A stretch of DNA of 64,000 nt from an uncultured Muribaculum sp. (GTDB lineage Bacteria; Bacteroidota; Bacteroidia; Bacteroidales; Muribaculaceae). Position 1 is the stretch's first letter; the number at the start of each line of letters is the position of its first letter. The notes beneath the pieces are model-generated. The model was given only the letters and a program-made list of their open reading frames with translations. It searched no databases and had not been told where the DNA came from. Positions 17,291 through 26,496 of the stretch are shown one piece after another. A program made the translations under genes and the position numbers. The stretch is from assembly GCF_910583865.1 (NCBI RefSeq), contig NZ_CAJTYX010000003.1:34737-98736 (forward strand), written 5' to 3'.

Positions 17291-18256
17291 TTACTCAACA
17301 ATCCATTTATGGTTATACACCTGTTGTTTGCGCGTAGAACGTAGCATATCATCGGCGACCGGAATCTCGATAGTATAAGTCTTGCCGGTTTTGTTAGGAA
17401 GCGACTTGGCTCGAATCCAAGGGTTGAATTCTCGAAGGGTGAGATAGCTGATGCCCTGCTTGTCGGCCCATACGGCCCAATCCTCTACCGGAGTGTTTAC
17501 TTCGACTTTGCGTGTACGGATAGGCGCATAGAGCTGGTCTGCGGTAATACGGTAGCCGAATGCCTTCGGATTCTCCATGATGAGCTTCATCGCAAGAAGG
17601 CGGAATATATATCGGGAAGTCTCGTCGTTGAGATAAAGATCGTAGGCCGATTTACTTTTCTGTGCCTCAAGTTCTTTTGAGATTCTGGCCATCCCCGCAT
17701 TGTAGCTTGCGGCCACCGACTCCCAGTTGCCGTACTTTGCAAGAGCGTTTTTCAGATAGCGGCATGCCGCACGAGTGGCCTTCTCCGGATGATAACGCTC
17801 ATCGACATATTCATTCACTTCAAGACCGTATTCTTTGCCGGTGGACGGAATGAACTGCCATAGGCCGGCGGCCTTGGCCGGAGAGTAGGCACGGGGATTC
17901 AACGTGCTTTCAATGCACGCGAGGTATATCAGGTCCTCAGGTACACCGTTTTTTTTAAGGATGGGCAGTAGTTTTGGGAAATAGCGGTTGGCGCGTTTTA
18001 TGGTCAGCAGGGTGTTGCCATGGGTATATGCCATGGAAGTCAGTTCTCGGTCGAGGCGTTCATATAGGTCAACCCGGTCGAGATTGATGGTCTGTCCTGC
18101 AAAATCCAGTTTTGAGGGTATGTCGGGATTGATTACCGTGCTGAATAAAGCAGATGCATCTCCCTCCTTGACATTATGCCTTGCCTGCATTTGAGGCGCG
18201 GCGGTTAGAAATGCGCATATCAATGCGGCTGTTATGATTCTGTTATGATAGTGCAT
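17291..18256 (-). CDS. MltD-like lytic transglycosylase
   Basis: Periplasmic enzyme cleaving the MurNAc-GlcNAc bond of peptidoglycan, releasing 1,6-anhydro ends. The 321-residue product has a signal peptide (about 1-25, ending MQARH). The SLT domain follows with catalytic Glu116 in YLACIESTLN, then SPAKAAGLWQFIPSTG and AASYNAGMARI. The C-terminal part resembles the region that precedes LysM repeats in MltD, but no LysM is clearly visible. uvrA follows 8 bp downstream. Confidence 0.9.
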   Translation of the reverse strand: MHYHNRIITAALICAFLTAAPQMQARHNVKEGDASALFSTVINPDIPSKLDFAGQTINLDRVDLYERLDRELTSMAYTHGNTLLTIKRANRYFPKLLPILKKNGVPEDLIYLACIESTLNPRAYSPAKAAGLWQFIPSTGKEYGLEVNEYVDERYHPEKATRAACRYLKNALAKYGNWESVAASYNAGMARISKELEAQKSKSAYDLYLNDETSRYIFRLLAMKLIMENPKAFGYRITADQLYAPIRTRKVEVNTPVEDWAVWADKQGISYLTLREFNPWIRAKSLPNKTGKTYTIEIPVADDMLRSTRKQQVYNHKWIVE

Positions 18257-18287
18257 GTCGTTTAAGTGAATAGGTTGTTAAAATAGA

Positions 18288-19658
18288 TCAAGGCGCGGGG
18301 GTCATAGTACCCTGACCGGCCTCATTGTTATAGTTTATGATATTTATGTCACCTTTCAGATTGTACTGGCGCCCGTCTGCTCCTTTTGCCTTGATTACAT
18401 AGTAATATACTCCGGAACCCACATATTTCCCTTTGTATTTACCGTCCCATCCCTGTGATGGATGGTCAAGAGTGGCGACACATATGCCCCAGCGATTGAA
18501 AATGCTACACTTGAATTCCGTAATCGAGCGATAGCTTACTTTCCACTCGTCGTTTATCCCGGGTGATCCTTGGGGGGAGAACGCGTTGGGACAATGCAAA
18601 TCTGATTCTCCGATATTGACCTGGTAGACCTCGGAATAGAATTCGCAACCGCCGTTTGCATCGGCTGCGACGAAACGGACATATACGGTGCCTGCGTCGC
18701 GGAAACTGCGGGAGAATTCAAGATTGTTGTCACGAAGTGTTATGTCGTCGAATTCCGGGTAGCTTGACAGCTGCCATTCTGTGTAAAGCGCCGCAGGTGT
18801 TACCTGGGCGGAGAAAGTTATTTCGACAGGGGCCGACCCGCCAAGCGCTCCGTTATCGTCTCCGGTTGACACATGCTGTTGATTATCCGAGGTGTCGGAT
18901 ATCTGTTGTGCCTCGGTATGAGCTTCCACACGTCTCGCTGCGATCATTGGTGTGCTTACCTGTTGCTCTGGCATACCCCATGCTCTCAGGAATCTATCTC
19001 CTTCAAGAGTATATTCCGTGTCGCACAGGGCGGCTGCGCAATGTATAGCTCCTTCGGCATTAGGAATGGTCTCTTTAGTCTCAGTCTCAACATATGATTG
19101 AGAATCTGCGGAATATTCCATTGTTGCATAGCTGAGAGTCATCTCACGTGACAGTTCAAGCCTTCGTCCGTTTATGTTATAATAATAAATTGGGGAGGCA
19201 TGACCGTCAAGTTGCAGGAACATAGTGCTGCAATCCGATTCTTCATTGGTGGACAGCGCGTTAAGTTTTAATTCGTGATTGGAGTAATCAATAACCCAGA
19301 AATAAGTGCGGCTGCTCCCGTCCTCAATCACATAGCCGCAATCCGGACGAATATTACCCAATATGGATACGTTGCCGGAATAATCAATTTCACTTTCCGG
19401 AATCGGGTCTGCATATGCTGCTCCCATCTGTCCAAATGTGTACCATACCGGGCGCGAGGCATTTTTTGCTTCGTATGTAACAGATGCGTTACTAATAGTC
19501 TCTATTACATATAGGGCCGATAGACCGGTAGACGGCTCCGGATTCACGATGACAGGTGCATGGGGCAGTCCGTCGATGCTTATCTGCGCTCGGGCCAACG
19601 ACGGGGATAGGGCGAACACAGCCAGACACAGTGGCATGCACAGGCGTGCATATGTCAT
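18288..19658 (-). CDS. Secreted protein with T9SS type B C-terminal domain
   Basis: Extracellular or surface protein of 456 residues. Signal peptide MTYARLCMPLCLAVFALSPSLARA precisely fits the start at 19658, and a TAnnTTTG box 49 bp upstream supports it. The middle is a beta-rich region of unknown fold. The last ~90 residues (CPNAFSPQGSPGINDEWKV..., FNRWGICVA, WDGKYKGKYVGSGVYYYVIKA) match the gliding-motility-associated C-terminal (type B T9SS sorting) domain. This predicts export by a type IX secretion system, whose genes are not in this window. Function of the passenger is unknown. Confidence 0.85.
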   Translation of the reverse strand: MTYARLCMPLCLAVFALSPSLARAQISIDGLPHAPVIVNPEPSTGLSALYVIETISNASVTYEAKNASRPVWYTFGQMGAAYADPIPESEIDYSGNVSILGNIRPDCGYVIEDGSSRTYFWVIDYSNHELKLNALSTNEESDCSTMFLQLDGHASPIYYYNINGRRLELSREMTLSYATMEYSADSQSYVETETKETIPNAEGAIHCAAALCDTEYTLEGDRFLRAWGMPEQQVSTPMIAARRVEAHTEAQQISDTSDNQQHVSTGDDNGALGGSAPVEITFSAQVTPAALYTEWQLSSYPEFDDITLRDNNLEFSRSFRDAGTVYVRFVAADANGGCEFYSEVYQVNIGESDLHCPNAFSPQGSPGINDEWKVSYRSITEFKCSIFNRWGICVATLDHPSQGWDGKYKGKYVGSGVYYYVIKAKGADGRQYNLKGDINIINYNNEAGQGTMTPAP

Positions 19659-20095
19659 TTCGACGGATGATGACCTTATGTATTCGTTTAAGTATGCCAT
19701 AACATACAAAGTTAATCCGTTTTATCAGAACGGGCAAGCAAAAACAGATACTGCCACCTTATTTTTACGAAACATTAAGAGGAAATTAAGAGGAAATCGT
19801 AGTAAGAGGTCGTTTAATAAACAACGCAGATTCAATAACGAAGTGAAAAAACGTTCTGAAGTCTCCCGGATTTTTCGGACTTTTCATGGAGACCGATACC
19901 TACCATGTATATGGTTTCTACAATAGAGTCGGGAGGGGATACTACCATACCCAGGGCTTGCCCCCTCGTGATGCAATTTAACATAATACAGGTTATGGGA
20001 CAAATGTGTATATGTCCCTGTCTTATTCTGCACGCCTCATGAAACCTTCAGGATTTTGACAATTACCATAAGTTAAGACCATCTTATGATCCGAA
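19659..20095. other. Gene-free interval before the T9SS cargo gene
   Basis: No credible gene on either strand. It holds the cargo-gene promoter, a short tandem AAGAGGAAAT-like repeat near 19778-19800, and a weak hairpin GGGACA/TGTCCC at 19997-20018 that could end the lipase transcript. Confidence 0.5.
19707..19714 (-). promoter_or_regulatory. -7 box of the T9SS cargo gene
   Basis: Minus-strand TAACTTTG, 49 bp before the chosen start. Confidence 0.55.
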
Positions 20096-20944
20096 TTATT
20101 GCTTCCAGACAGCCCGCATTGCAGGAATGGATTTCAAAGCAGCATGACGACCGAGTTCATATACACGTTCCATATTGGCTGGGCTATGAGAAACATGGCC
20201 TATCGGCAATTTGTTTTCCGGGCGGATCACCATGCAGCGGCCTGTAGCTTCGGCTTCACGGACAAAGTCGAGTTGCCGGTTATACATTTCATGGCGATGC
20301 AACATAGCCCTAAGAAGTTCCGGATATTTTCTCAACCCAACTTTCATCAAAGGAGCAAGACTTGTCTTGTGTTTCATATATCCCTCCGGTTGTGTGAGCA
20401 CTACTATGTTCGCATCATATCCCTCATTCTCAAAGAATTCCAAAGGAATTGAATCGGAAATTCCGCCATCAAGCAGATACATGCCGTCAATTTCTACGAC
20501 ATTAGACACCAAAGGCATTGATGCGGAAGCTCTTACCCACTCAAAGAATGTGTCACCACCATTATCGCATTTATGATATACGGCATTTCCCGTAGACACA
20601 TCGGTACATACGACATAATATTCCATAGGATTAGATTCGAATGCCTTGGAATCAAAGATGTCATAGACGTTCGGCACGACATGGTATGCGAATTCGGCAT
20701 TAAACAGATCGCCGCTCGATATGAGCGAACGGATACCGCAATATCTCGAATCTCTCGCGAAGCGCTGGTTGTAGCGCAATGCACGTCCATGTTGCCCGGA
20801 CTTGTAATTGCATCCGAACGCAGCCCCGGCAGAAACTCCTACGATGCCATCGGGATGCAATCCATGTTCCATCATAACATCGATTACTCCGGCAGAGAAT
20901 AGCCCGCGCATTGCGCCTCCTTCTAAAATAAGTCCACGTTTCAT
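20096..20944 (-). CDS. Patatin-like phospholipase
   Basis: Ser/Asp dyad acyl hydrolase, 282 residues, no signal peptide, likely cytosolic or membrane-associated. Visible: oxyanion loop EGGAMRGLFSAGV at residues 8-20, nucleophile Ser38 in GVSAG, and the Asp motif LLDGGISDSIP. The start at 20944 (MKRGLILEGG) places the oxyanion loop at the family-typical N-terminus and lies 33 bp after a TAnnTTTG box; the longer frame would begin upstream of that box. Lipid substrate unknown. Confidence 0.9.
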   Translation of the reverse strand: MKRGLILEGGAMRGLFSAGVIDVMMEHGLHPDGIVGVSAGAAFGCNYKSGQHGRALRYNQRFARDSRYCGIRSLISSGDLFNAEFAYHVVPNVYDIFDSKAFESNPMEYYVVCTDVSTGNAVYHKCDNGGDTFFEWVRASASMPLVSNVVEIDGMYLLDGGISDSIPLEFFENEGYDANIVVLTQPEGYMKHKTSLAPLMKVGLRKYPELLRAMLHRHEMYNRQLDFVREAEATGRCMVIRPENKLPIGHVSHSPANMERVYELGRHAALKSIPAMRAVWKQ

Positions 20945-20976
20945 TATGGTCTCGAGGAATTCAACTTTACTTATTG

Positions 20977-20984
20977 CAAATATA
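20977..20984 (-). promoter_or_regulatory. -7 box of the patatin gene
   Basis: Minus-strand TATATTTG followed by C, matching TAnnTTTG. Confidence 0.6.
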
Positions 20985-21165
20985 GTGATTACCGGCATTT
21001 TAACCCCATGGGAATATGTTAAAATTGATTATGTTGAATACCGCGCCTATCCTTGTCATCAAAAGCGTTTGGAAATAAACGCATTAACGCATATGTAAGC
21101 TTTGTCGATATGTTAATGTCCGCATTAATTAAGTCGATAATACATAATATGTTAGAAATAATTCG

Positions 21166-21173
21166 TATCTTTA
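21166..21173 (+). promoter_or_regulatory. Weak -7 box before the 333-residue membrane protein
   Basis: TATCTTTA differs from TAnnTTTG only in the last base and lies 44 bp upstream of the ATG. Confidence 0.35.
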
Positions 21174-21216
21174 CGCATTAATTTGACTAATCACGCATTT
21201 ATTCTACGACAAACAT

Positions 21217-22218
21217 ATGAAATTGCCAGTTCTTGCGGCATTGACCGTGGTCCTCTCCCCCACTCTTCTTAATGCACAGAATGTAAAATCCGTTGTTGCC
21301 GCCGATGACGGCGTACGTATTGACCAAAATATATTCAACCATCTTGATGTGGGACTTTCTCTTGGGTCAACCGGTATCGGACTTGATCTGTCAACCAACG
21401 TTACAGATTGGGTCCGACTGCGGGCTGGTGTCGATTACATGCCGGAATTTGCAGTCCCCATGTCATTCAGCATCACAAGCTATAAGGAAGATGTAGGTCC
21501 TGAAGGCGGGTATGGTGTAACGGAAAGTAATTTCGGTAAACTTCAGGAACTGATGTATGGAATCACCAACATACATGTTGATGAACGCGTGGAAATGCAA
21601 GGACGCCCGTCTTTCTGGAATTTCAAGTTCATGGTCGATGTAATGCCATGGGCAGACAAGCGTTGGCATATTACCGCCGGATTCTATCTCGGTTCCAGCA
21701 AGATAGCCACCGCACGCAATACCATCGAAGAAATGCCCTCTCTTCTTGCAGTGAATATCTACAATCACTTTTACGACTTTGCGAAAAGCGGAGCATATTG
21801 GGATGAGCCTATGATACCGGGATATGATGACTACTATATGTCCCCTGAATTGGCCGATAAACTTATCGAACGTGGTGCGGTTGGCATACATGTCGGTGAC
21901 TTCAAGGATGGACGCCCATATATGATGCGTCCCGGTAGTGACGGTCTTGTCCGTGCCAAGGCGCTTGTCAATCGTTTTCGTCCGTATCTTGGATTCGGTT
22001 ATTGCAATGAAGTGGGGAAATCCGGTCGCCTATCAATCGGATTTGATGCCGGTGTAATGTTCTGGGGGGGCAGTCCGAAGATCGTCACGCATGAGGGTAT
22101 CGATCTCGTGAACGACGTAGAGAATGTCAATGGAAAAGTCGGCGATTACGTTGACATAATCAATACATTCAAGGTATTCCCGTCAGTGAATTTCCGTATA
22201 GCCTACAAGCTGTTCTGA
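21217..22218 (+). CDS. Predicted outer-membrane beta-barrel protein
   Basis: I do not recognise a specific family. The 333-residue product starts with a signal peptide (MKLPVLAALTVVLSPTLLNAQ). The remainder alternates hydrophobic and polar residues in strands separated by charged loops (LDVGLSLGSTGIGLDLSTNV, FRPYLGFGYCNEVGKSGRLSIGFDAG) and ends in Phe, as many barrels do. One long loop (about 170-225) is rich in Tyr/Pro/Asp. It sits 23 bp before yraN but the two are probably unrelated in function. Confidence 0.65.
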   Translation: MKLPVLAALTVVLSPTLLNAQNVKSVVAADDGVRIDQNIFNHLDVGLSLGSTGIGLDLSTNVTDWVRLRAGVDYMPEFAVPMSFSITSYKEDVGPEGGYGVTESNFGKLQELMYGITNIHVDERVEMQGRPSFWNFKFMVDVMPWADKRWHITAGFYLGSSKIATARNTIEEMPSLLAVNIYNHFYDFAKSGAYWDEPMIPGYDDYYMSPELADKLIERGAVGIHVGDFKDGRPYMMRPGSDGLVRAKALVNRFRPYLGFGYCNEVGKSGRLSIGFDAGVMFWGGSPKIVTHEGIDLVNDVENVNGKVGDYVDIINTFKVFPSVNFRIAYKLF

Positions 22219-22240
22219 GCTGTCGGCAATCCCAATATCT

Positions 22241-22609
22241 ATGGCTAAGCATAATATCCTCGGAAAAATTGGAGAGGATGCCGCTTGCAATTATCTCGCC
22301 TCACAAGGTTATGCCATAGTCGAGCGTAATGTGTCAATCGGTCATCTTGAACTTGACATCGTGGCAATGGATGGCACGACAATGGTGTTTGTCGAGGTGA
22401 AAACACGCACCTCAGATTCCGGATTATCGGGAATTGAGGGCATGACCCGCAACAAGATGCACCTTCTAATACGTGCGGCCGATGCCTATGTGAAATCACA
22501 CGACATACCATTCGAAGTGCGTTTCGACATATGCCTTGTGATGGCAGACAGGAACGGCGCCATAACCGGCATAGAGCATATCCGAGATGCGTTTTATCCT
22601 CCTATATGA
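22241..22609 (+). CDS. YraN/UPF0102 nuclease-like protein
   Basis: Small cytosolic protein, 122 residues, of the YraN family with a restriction-endonuclease-like fold. Conserved core seen: GEDAACNYL near the N-terminus, then HLELDIVAMDG and MVFVEVKTR, which supply the D...ExK-type acidic/Lys triad. Physiological role is poorly known; a link to DNA repair or recombination has been suggested for the family. Confidence 0.9.
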   Translation: MAKHNILGKIGEDAACNYLASQGYAIVERNVSIGHLELDIVAMDGTTMVFVEVKTRTSDSGLSGIEGMTRNKMHLLIRAADAYVKSHDIPFEVRFDICLVMADRNGAITGIEHIRDAFYPPI

Positions 22610-22639
22610 AAGGGATCGGCTGTAGAGCTTTTAAAAAAA

Positions 22640-23596
22640 CTAAATGTCAAAAGCTGAATTGCCACTATCTGCCAAGGCTTTTTCGACGAAAGACAAATAG
22701 GAGGGCAAAGAAGTTGCCTTGTGAATAGATTTCCATGCTTTGCGCCCTATTTCCGGTTCGAGATAATCCCAAAAAGGTTTGATCTTGGAAAGGATCTGGG
22801 CGTTTCCGCACAATCGGTCGGCATACCCATCGTAAATCAGACTATGGAATTCACACAAAGCCTCCATCCGTCGGCTTCTGCTCCATTCTTCCCCCTCGAT
22901 ATATTCAGCCGCCAACGACGGTCTCATCAATAGGCCTCGACCGATCATCATACCGATAGTGCCGTCGAACCTGTCCGATATTTCATGCAGGTCTGTCGTA
23001 GCCCGTAGATCTCCGTTATATACTATGTGATGGTTGATATGCTCATTCATTCTCTTGAATGTATCAATATCCGCCTTACCCTCATATTGCCGGATTGCGA
23101 TACGCGGATGTATCGTCACATGCGAAAGTGTCATTGAGTTGATAATATCACACAATGGAAGCCATTCATCGCATGACGATATTCCCGGACGCATCTTGAC
23201 GGAGAAGTATAATTCTGAATACCTGCCGTTTATTAGCTCCGCAACCTTTTCCATGAGTTCCCGGCGCAAAGCTCCGGCTCCCCTTCCATGCTTGACCTGC
23301 GGAGGAAACGGACAACCCAGGTTGAGGTCTATGCGTTTCTTGCCAAGGGACGCCAGTTTGTCTACCAACCGCTCGAACTCATCCGTACTGTTGAATATAA
23401 TCTGTGGTATGACCGCTACATCTCCGAATGTGCCTGCACTCAAGTCGCGAATGTCTCGTGGCCGTACGTCATCTTTCTCAATGCGTATGAAAGGTGTGAA
23501 GTAGGCTGTTACCCCTCCGTAAATCTTGGAATGCGCTCGTCGCCACATGCCATCGGTATAGCCCTGCAACGGGGCTGCATAAATCTCCTTATTCAT
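22640..23596 (-). CDS. dus: tRNA-dihydrouridine synthase
   Basis: FMN-dependent enzyme reducing uridine to dihydrouridine in the tRNA D-loop. The 318-residue TIM barrel has APLQGYTD at the N-terminus, the catalytic Cys in DLNLGCPFPPQ, KMRPG, a HPR substrate motif (VTIHPRIAIRQYEG) and the FMN phosphate site GTIGMMIGRGLLMRP. Which D-loop position it modifies cannot be assigned. It lies 25 bp downstream of trkH on the same strand. Confidence 0.92.
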   Translation of the reverse strand: MNKEIYAAPLQGYTDGMWRRAHSKIYGGVTAYFTPFIRIEKDDVRPRDIRDLSAGTFGDVAVIPQIIFNSTDEFERLVDKLASLGKKRIDLNLGCPFPPQVKHGRGAGALRRELMEKVAELINGRYSELYFSVKMRPGISSCDEWLPLCDIINSMTLSHVTIHPRIAIRQYEGKADIDTFKRMNEHINHHIVYNGDLRATTDLHEISDRFDGTIGMMIGRGLLMRPSLAAEYIEGEEWSRSRRMEALCEFHSLIYDGYADRLCGNAQILSKIKPFWDYLEPEIGRKAWKSIHKATSLPSYLSFVEKALADSGNSAFDI

Positions 23597-23621
23597 GTAT
23601 GTGTGTCAGCCCTATATTTGG

Positions 23622-25142
23622 TTACTTCTTCCAGAATGCGCGCGTAAACAATATAAGCACGGTGAAGATCTCAAGACGCCCGATAAGCATGAGTATCGAC
23701 AGGACCCACTTGCCTAAGTCGGGAATTATTTCGTATCCACCTCCATAACCGGTAACTCCGGCTCCAAGTCCGGTGTTGCTCACACAACTGAAAGAGCTGA
23801 AAAAAGCATCCATGAACGGAAGCCCCATTGCTGTAAGCATTATACCGCCGACAGCGATTACCATCACGTATATGCACAGGAAAGCGATTACCTTGTCGAC
23901 TACCTCAGGTGCCATCACATTGCCGTTGATACGCACAGAACGGATGGAATTAGGATGTACCGACCGATAGAGTTCGTTATTGGTATTTTTGAGCAGATAA
24001 AGCAGACGGTCGATTTTGGCGCCACCGCTCGTGGATCCGGCGCATGCTCCAAAAAACATGAGGCAGAATGAAAGTGACAACACCAAAGGCCCCCAGTTTT
24101 CGAAATTATCGGCGGTAAGTCCGGTAGACGTTATAGTGGTTATTATCTGGAATATCGGGTCGATGGTGACCGACTCTATTGTCTTGGCATGTCCGGCGAG
24201 AATTATGCTTATCACGAAAATCACATACATCACAAACAGCGTCGCAATGTATGCCATAAAAGTATCGTTGCGCAACAGGGAGCGCCAATCCCCATGGCTG
24301 GCTTTATACATTAGACTGAAGTTGACTCCTCCAAGAAACATAAAGACGGTGACCACACACATTACGTAGTCGGAATTCCAGAAACCGATACTACTGTCAT
24401 GAGTGGAAAATCCTCCGGTCGAGACTGTGGAAAACGAATGGCATACACTGTCGAAAAAGTCCATCGGACCGGCCCAAAGCAACAAGGTGAGGATTGTCGT
24501 CAGCACGAAATATATTGTCCATAGACTTTTGGCTGTCTGGCTGATGCGCGGACGCAATTTCTCATGTGTGATGCCCGTGACTTCAGCGTTGAACATCTGC
24601 ATGCCTCCGGAATAGTTGAGCATGGGGATGACGGCAAGCGTGAAGAGAATTATACCCATTCCACCGAGCCATTGTGTCAGGCAACGCCACATGTTGACTC
24701 CATGGCTTAACACATCTACAGATTCAAATATAGAGCAGCCTGTGGTGGTAAATCCCGACATCGTCTCGAAAAACGCGTCCGTGACACTAAGAGGGTAAGC
24801 GCTGAATATGAAAGGGATCATACCGAATAAGCTGAATACCACCCACACGAGGGCTGTAAGAAGGAATCCTTCACGCTTGGCCATCTGAGTGTTAGATGGT
24901 CGGATGCAGAAAGTCATCACCGCTCCGGTAGCAAGAGTCGCAATTGCCGATAACAGAAAAACCATTGCGTCGCTTTCGGCATATATAACAGATGTGACCG
25001 TCGGCACAAACATGAAAATTCCTTCAATCATGAGAAGCCATCCGAGCACCCTTATCAGCATAGGGAAGTTTATCTTCCTTACATTCCCGAAAATAGTGAC
25101 ACGCTGGATCACATTCTTTCTCTTGTTCAAGCAGGCTATCAT
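23622..25142 (-). CDS. trkH: Trk potassium uptake protein, membrane subunit
   Basis: Integral membrane potassium channel/transporter subunit, 506 residues, four M1-P-M2 repeats. Pore-loop signatures are seen as FTTTGCSIF (P1), FSTVSTGGFSTHDSS (P2), TITSTGLTADNF (P3) and VSNTGLGAGVTGYG (P4), each providing the filter Gly. The regulatory partner trkA lies 15 bp upstream on the same strand, so the pair forms one transcription unit. Confidence 0.95.
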   Translation of the reverse strand: MIACLNKRKNVIQRVTIFGNVRKINFPMLIRVLGWLLMIEGIFMFVPTVTSVIYAESDAMVFLLSAIATLATGAVMTFCIRPSNTQMAKREGFLLTALVWVVFSLFGMIPFIFSAYPLSVTDAFFETMSGFTTTGCSIFESVDVLSHGVNMWRCLTQWLGGMGIILFTLAVIPMLNYSGGMQMFNAEVTGITHEKLRPRISQTAKSLWTIYFVLTTILTLLLWAGPMDFFDSVCHSFSTVSTGGFSTHDSSIGFWNSDYVMCVVTVFMFLGGVNFSLMYKASHGDWRSLLRNDTFMAYIATLFVMYVIFVISIILAGHAKTIESVTIDPIFQIITTITSTGLTADNFENWGPLVLSLSFCLMFFGACAGSTSGGAKIDRLLYLLKNTNNELYRSVHPNSIRSVRINGNVMAPEVVDKVIAFLCIYVMVIAVGGIMLTAMGLPFMDAFFSSFSCVSNTGLGAGVTGYGGGYEIIPDLGKWVLSILMLIGRLEIFTVLILFTRAFWKK

Positions 25143-25157
25143 ATGCCGGACATTTCG

Positions 25158-26492
25158 TTAGCTAAAGAGGCGCTCGATCTTATGCAGCGCTCCGGACAAG
25201 CAGAACACCACCACATGGTCTCCGGCCTCTATCAGTGTATTTCCCGTCACAAGCATTCCTTTGTCGCCACGTATGAGTCCCGCGATAGTCATTCCATAAG
25301 GGAGGGACAATGATTTTACCGGGCCTCGCGTGACTTTGCTGTTGGGCTTGACTTCTATTTCTGCAACTTCGGCATCGGCAAGAGCCAGACATTTTGATGA
25401 CGTAACGTCCGTATCAAGCAAAATCTGAAAGATCTTGCTTGAGGCGAGCAGTTTCTTATTGATTACCGTGCCTATGTTCAGCCCTTCCGCCTCCGAGATG
25501 AACTGTAGATTCTCAACTTCTGCTACAGTCTTTCGTATTCCAAGCTCCTTGGCTGTAAGACATGTGAGTATATTTGTTTCCGAACTGTCGCTTAAGGCAA
25601 TGAAAGCATCGGCTTCATCTACACCTTCGTCGCGCATCACGTCGATATCTCTGGCATCGCCATACACGATGTCGCAGTTCGGACATTTTTCCGGCAGACG
25701 TCGGCACTGCGCCATGTCGTTGTCAATTATTTTTATGCTGAATTCGTCGCCGGCCATATGTGCAAGTCGAATGGCAATACGGCTTCCTCCCATGATCACT
25801 ACCTTCCGAATACGATACTCTTCCTTCCCGCACAGTCCAAGAAGGTCGCCTACATGCTCCTTGGTAGTAGCAAAATATAGTATGTCGCCCGGTTTAAGCA
25901 GATCGTCGCCACGGGGTATTATCGTCTCATGCCTTCTCTTGATTGCTGCGACGTGAAAATTATGTTCGGTGCGGGCGAAATCCTTCAAGTGCATGCCTAC
26001 TATACGGGCGTTTTCACGAAGCTTGACGCCAACAATCACAAGTTTGCCGTCATGCAGTTCAAACCAGTGGCGCACCCAATTGCGACGTAGTGCTGTAACA
26101 ATTTCCTGAGCGGCAAGATACTCCGGATAAATCAAGGCATTTACTCCCTGACGGGTGAAAAAGTCACTGTTATGCTTGTCGAGGAATTCGTAATTGTCGA
26201 TACGCGCCACGGTCTTTCGAGCTCCGATACTTTTTGCAATAGCGCAAGATGTCACGTTGCGGGTCTCGTCGGGAGTGACGGCGATGAAAAGATCGCACTT
26301 CTCCACGCCAGCCTGTCGAAGAGTGTTGAAAGATATGGCACTTCCACGTAGCGTCATGAGGTTGTAGTTGGCATCTATGCTGGCAAGGCGCTCGGCATCG
26401 TCATCCACCAGCATTACATCCTGTTCCTCACGGGAAAGGAGTTTTGCAAGGTGAGAACCGACCTCTCCGGCTCCTACTATAACAATTTTCAT
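25158..26492 (-). CDS. trkA: Trk potassium uptake regulatory subunit
   Basis: Cytosolic NAD(H)/ATP-binding gating ring subunit for TrkH, 444 residues. Two tandem RCK_N/RCK_C units: the first begins MKIVIVGAGEVGSHLAKLL, the second KVVIMGGSRIAIRLAHMAG at about residue 230. The second Rossmann glycine motif is less regular (GGSRIA), as often in TrkA. The dxs gene ends 4 bp upstream, so dxs-trkA-trkH-dus may be one operon. Confidence 0.95.
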   Translation of the reverse strand: MKIVIVGAGEVGSHLAKLLSREEQDVMLVDDDAERLASIDANYNLMTLRGSAISFNTLRQAGVEKCDLFIAVTPDETRNVTSCAIAKSIGARKTVARIDNYEFLDKHNSDFFTRQGVNALIYPEYLAAQEIVTALRRNWVRHWFELHDGKLVIVGVKLRENARIVGMHLKDFARTEHNFHVAAIKRRHETIIPRGDDLLKPGDILYFATTKEHVGDLLGLCGKEEYRIRKVVIMGGSRIAIRLAHMAGDEFSIKIIDNDMAQCRRLPEKCPNCDIVYGDARDIDVMRDEGVDEADAFIALSDSSETNILTCLTAKELGIRKTVAEVENLQFISEAEGLNIGTVINKKLLASSKIFQILLDTDVTSSKCLALADAEVAEIEVKPNSKVTRGPVKSLSLPYGMTIAGLIRGDKGMLVTGNTLIEAGDHVVVFCLSGALHKIERLFS

Positions 26493-26496
26493 AATC

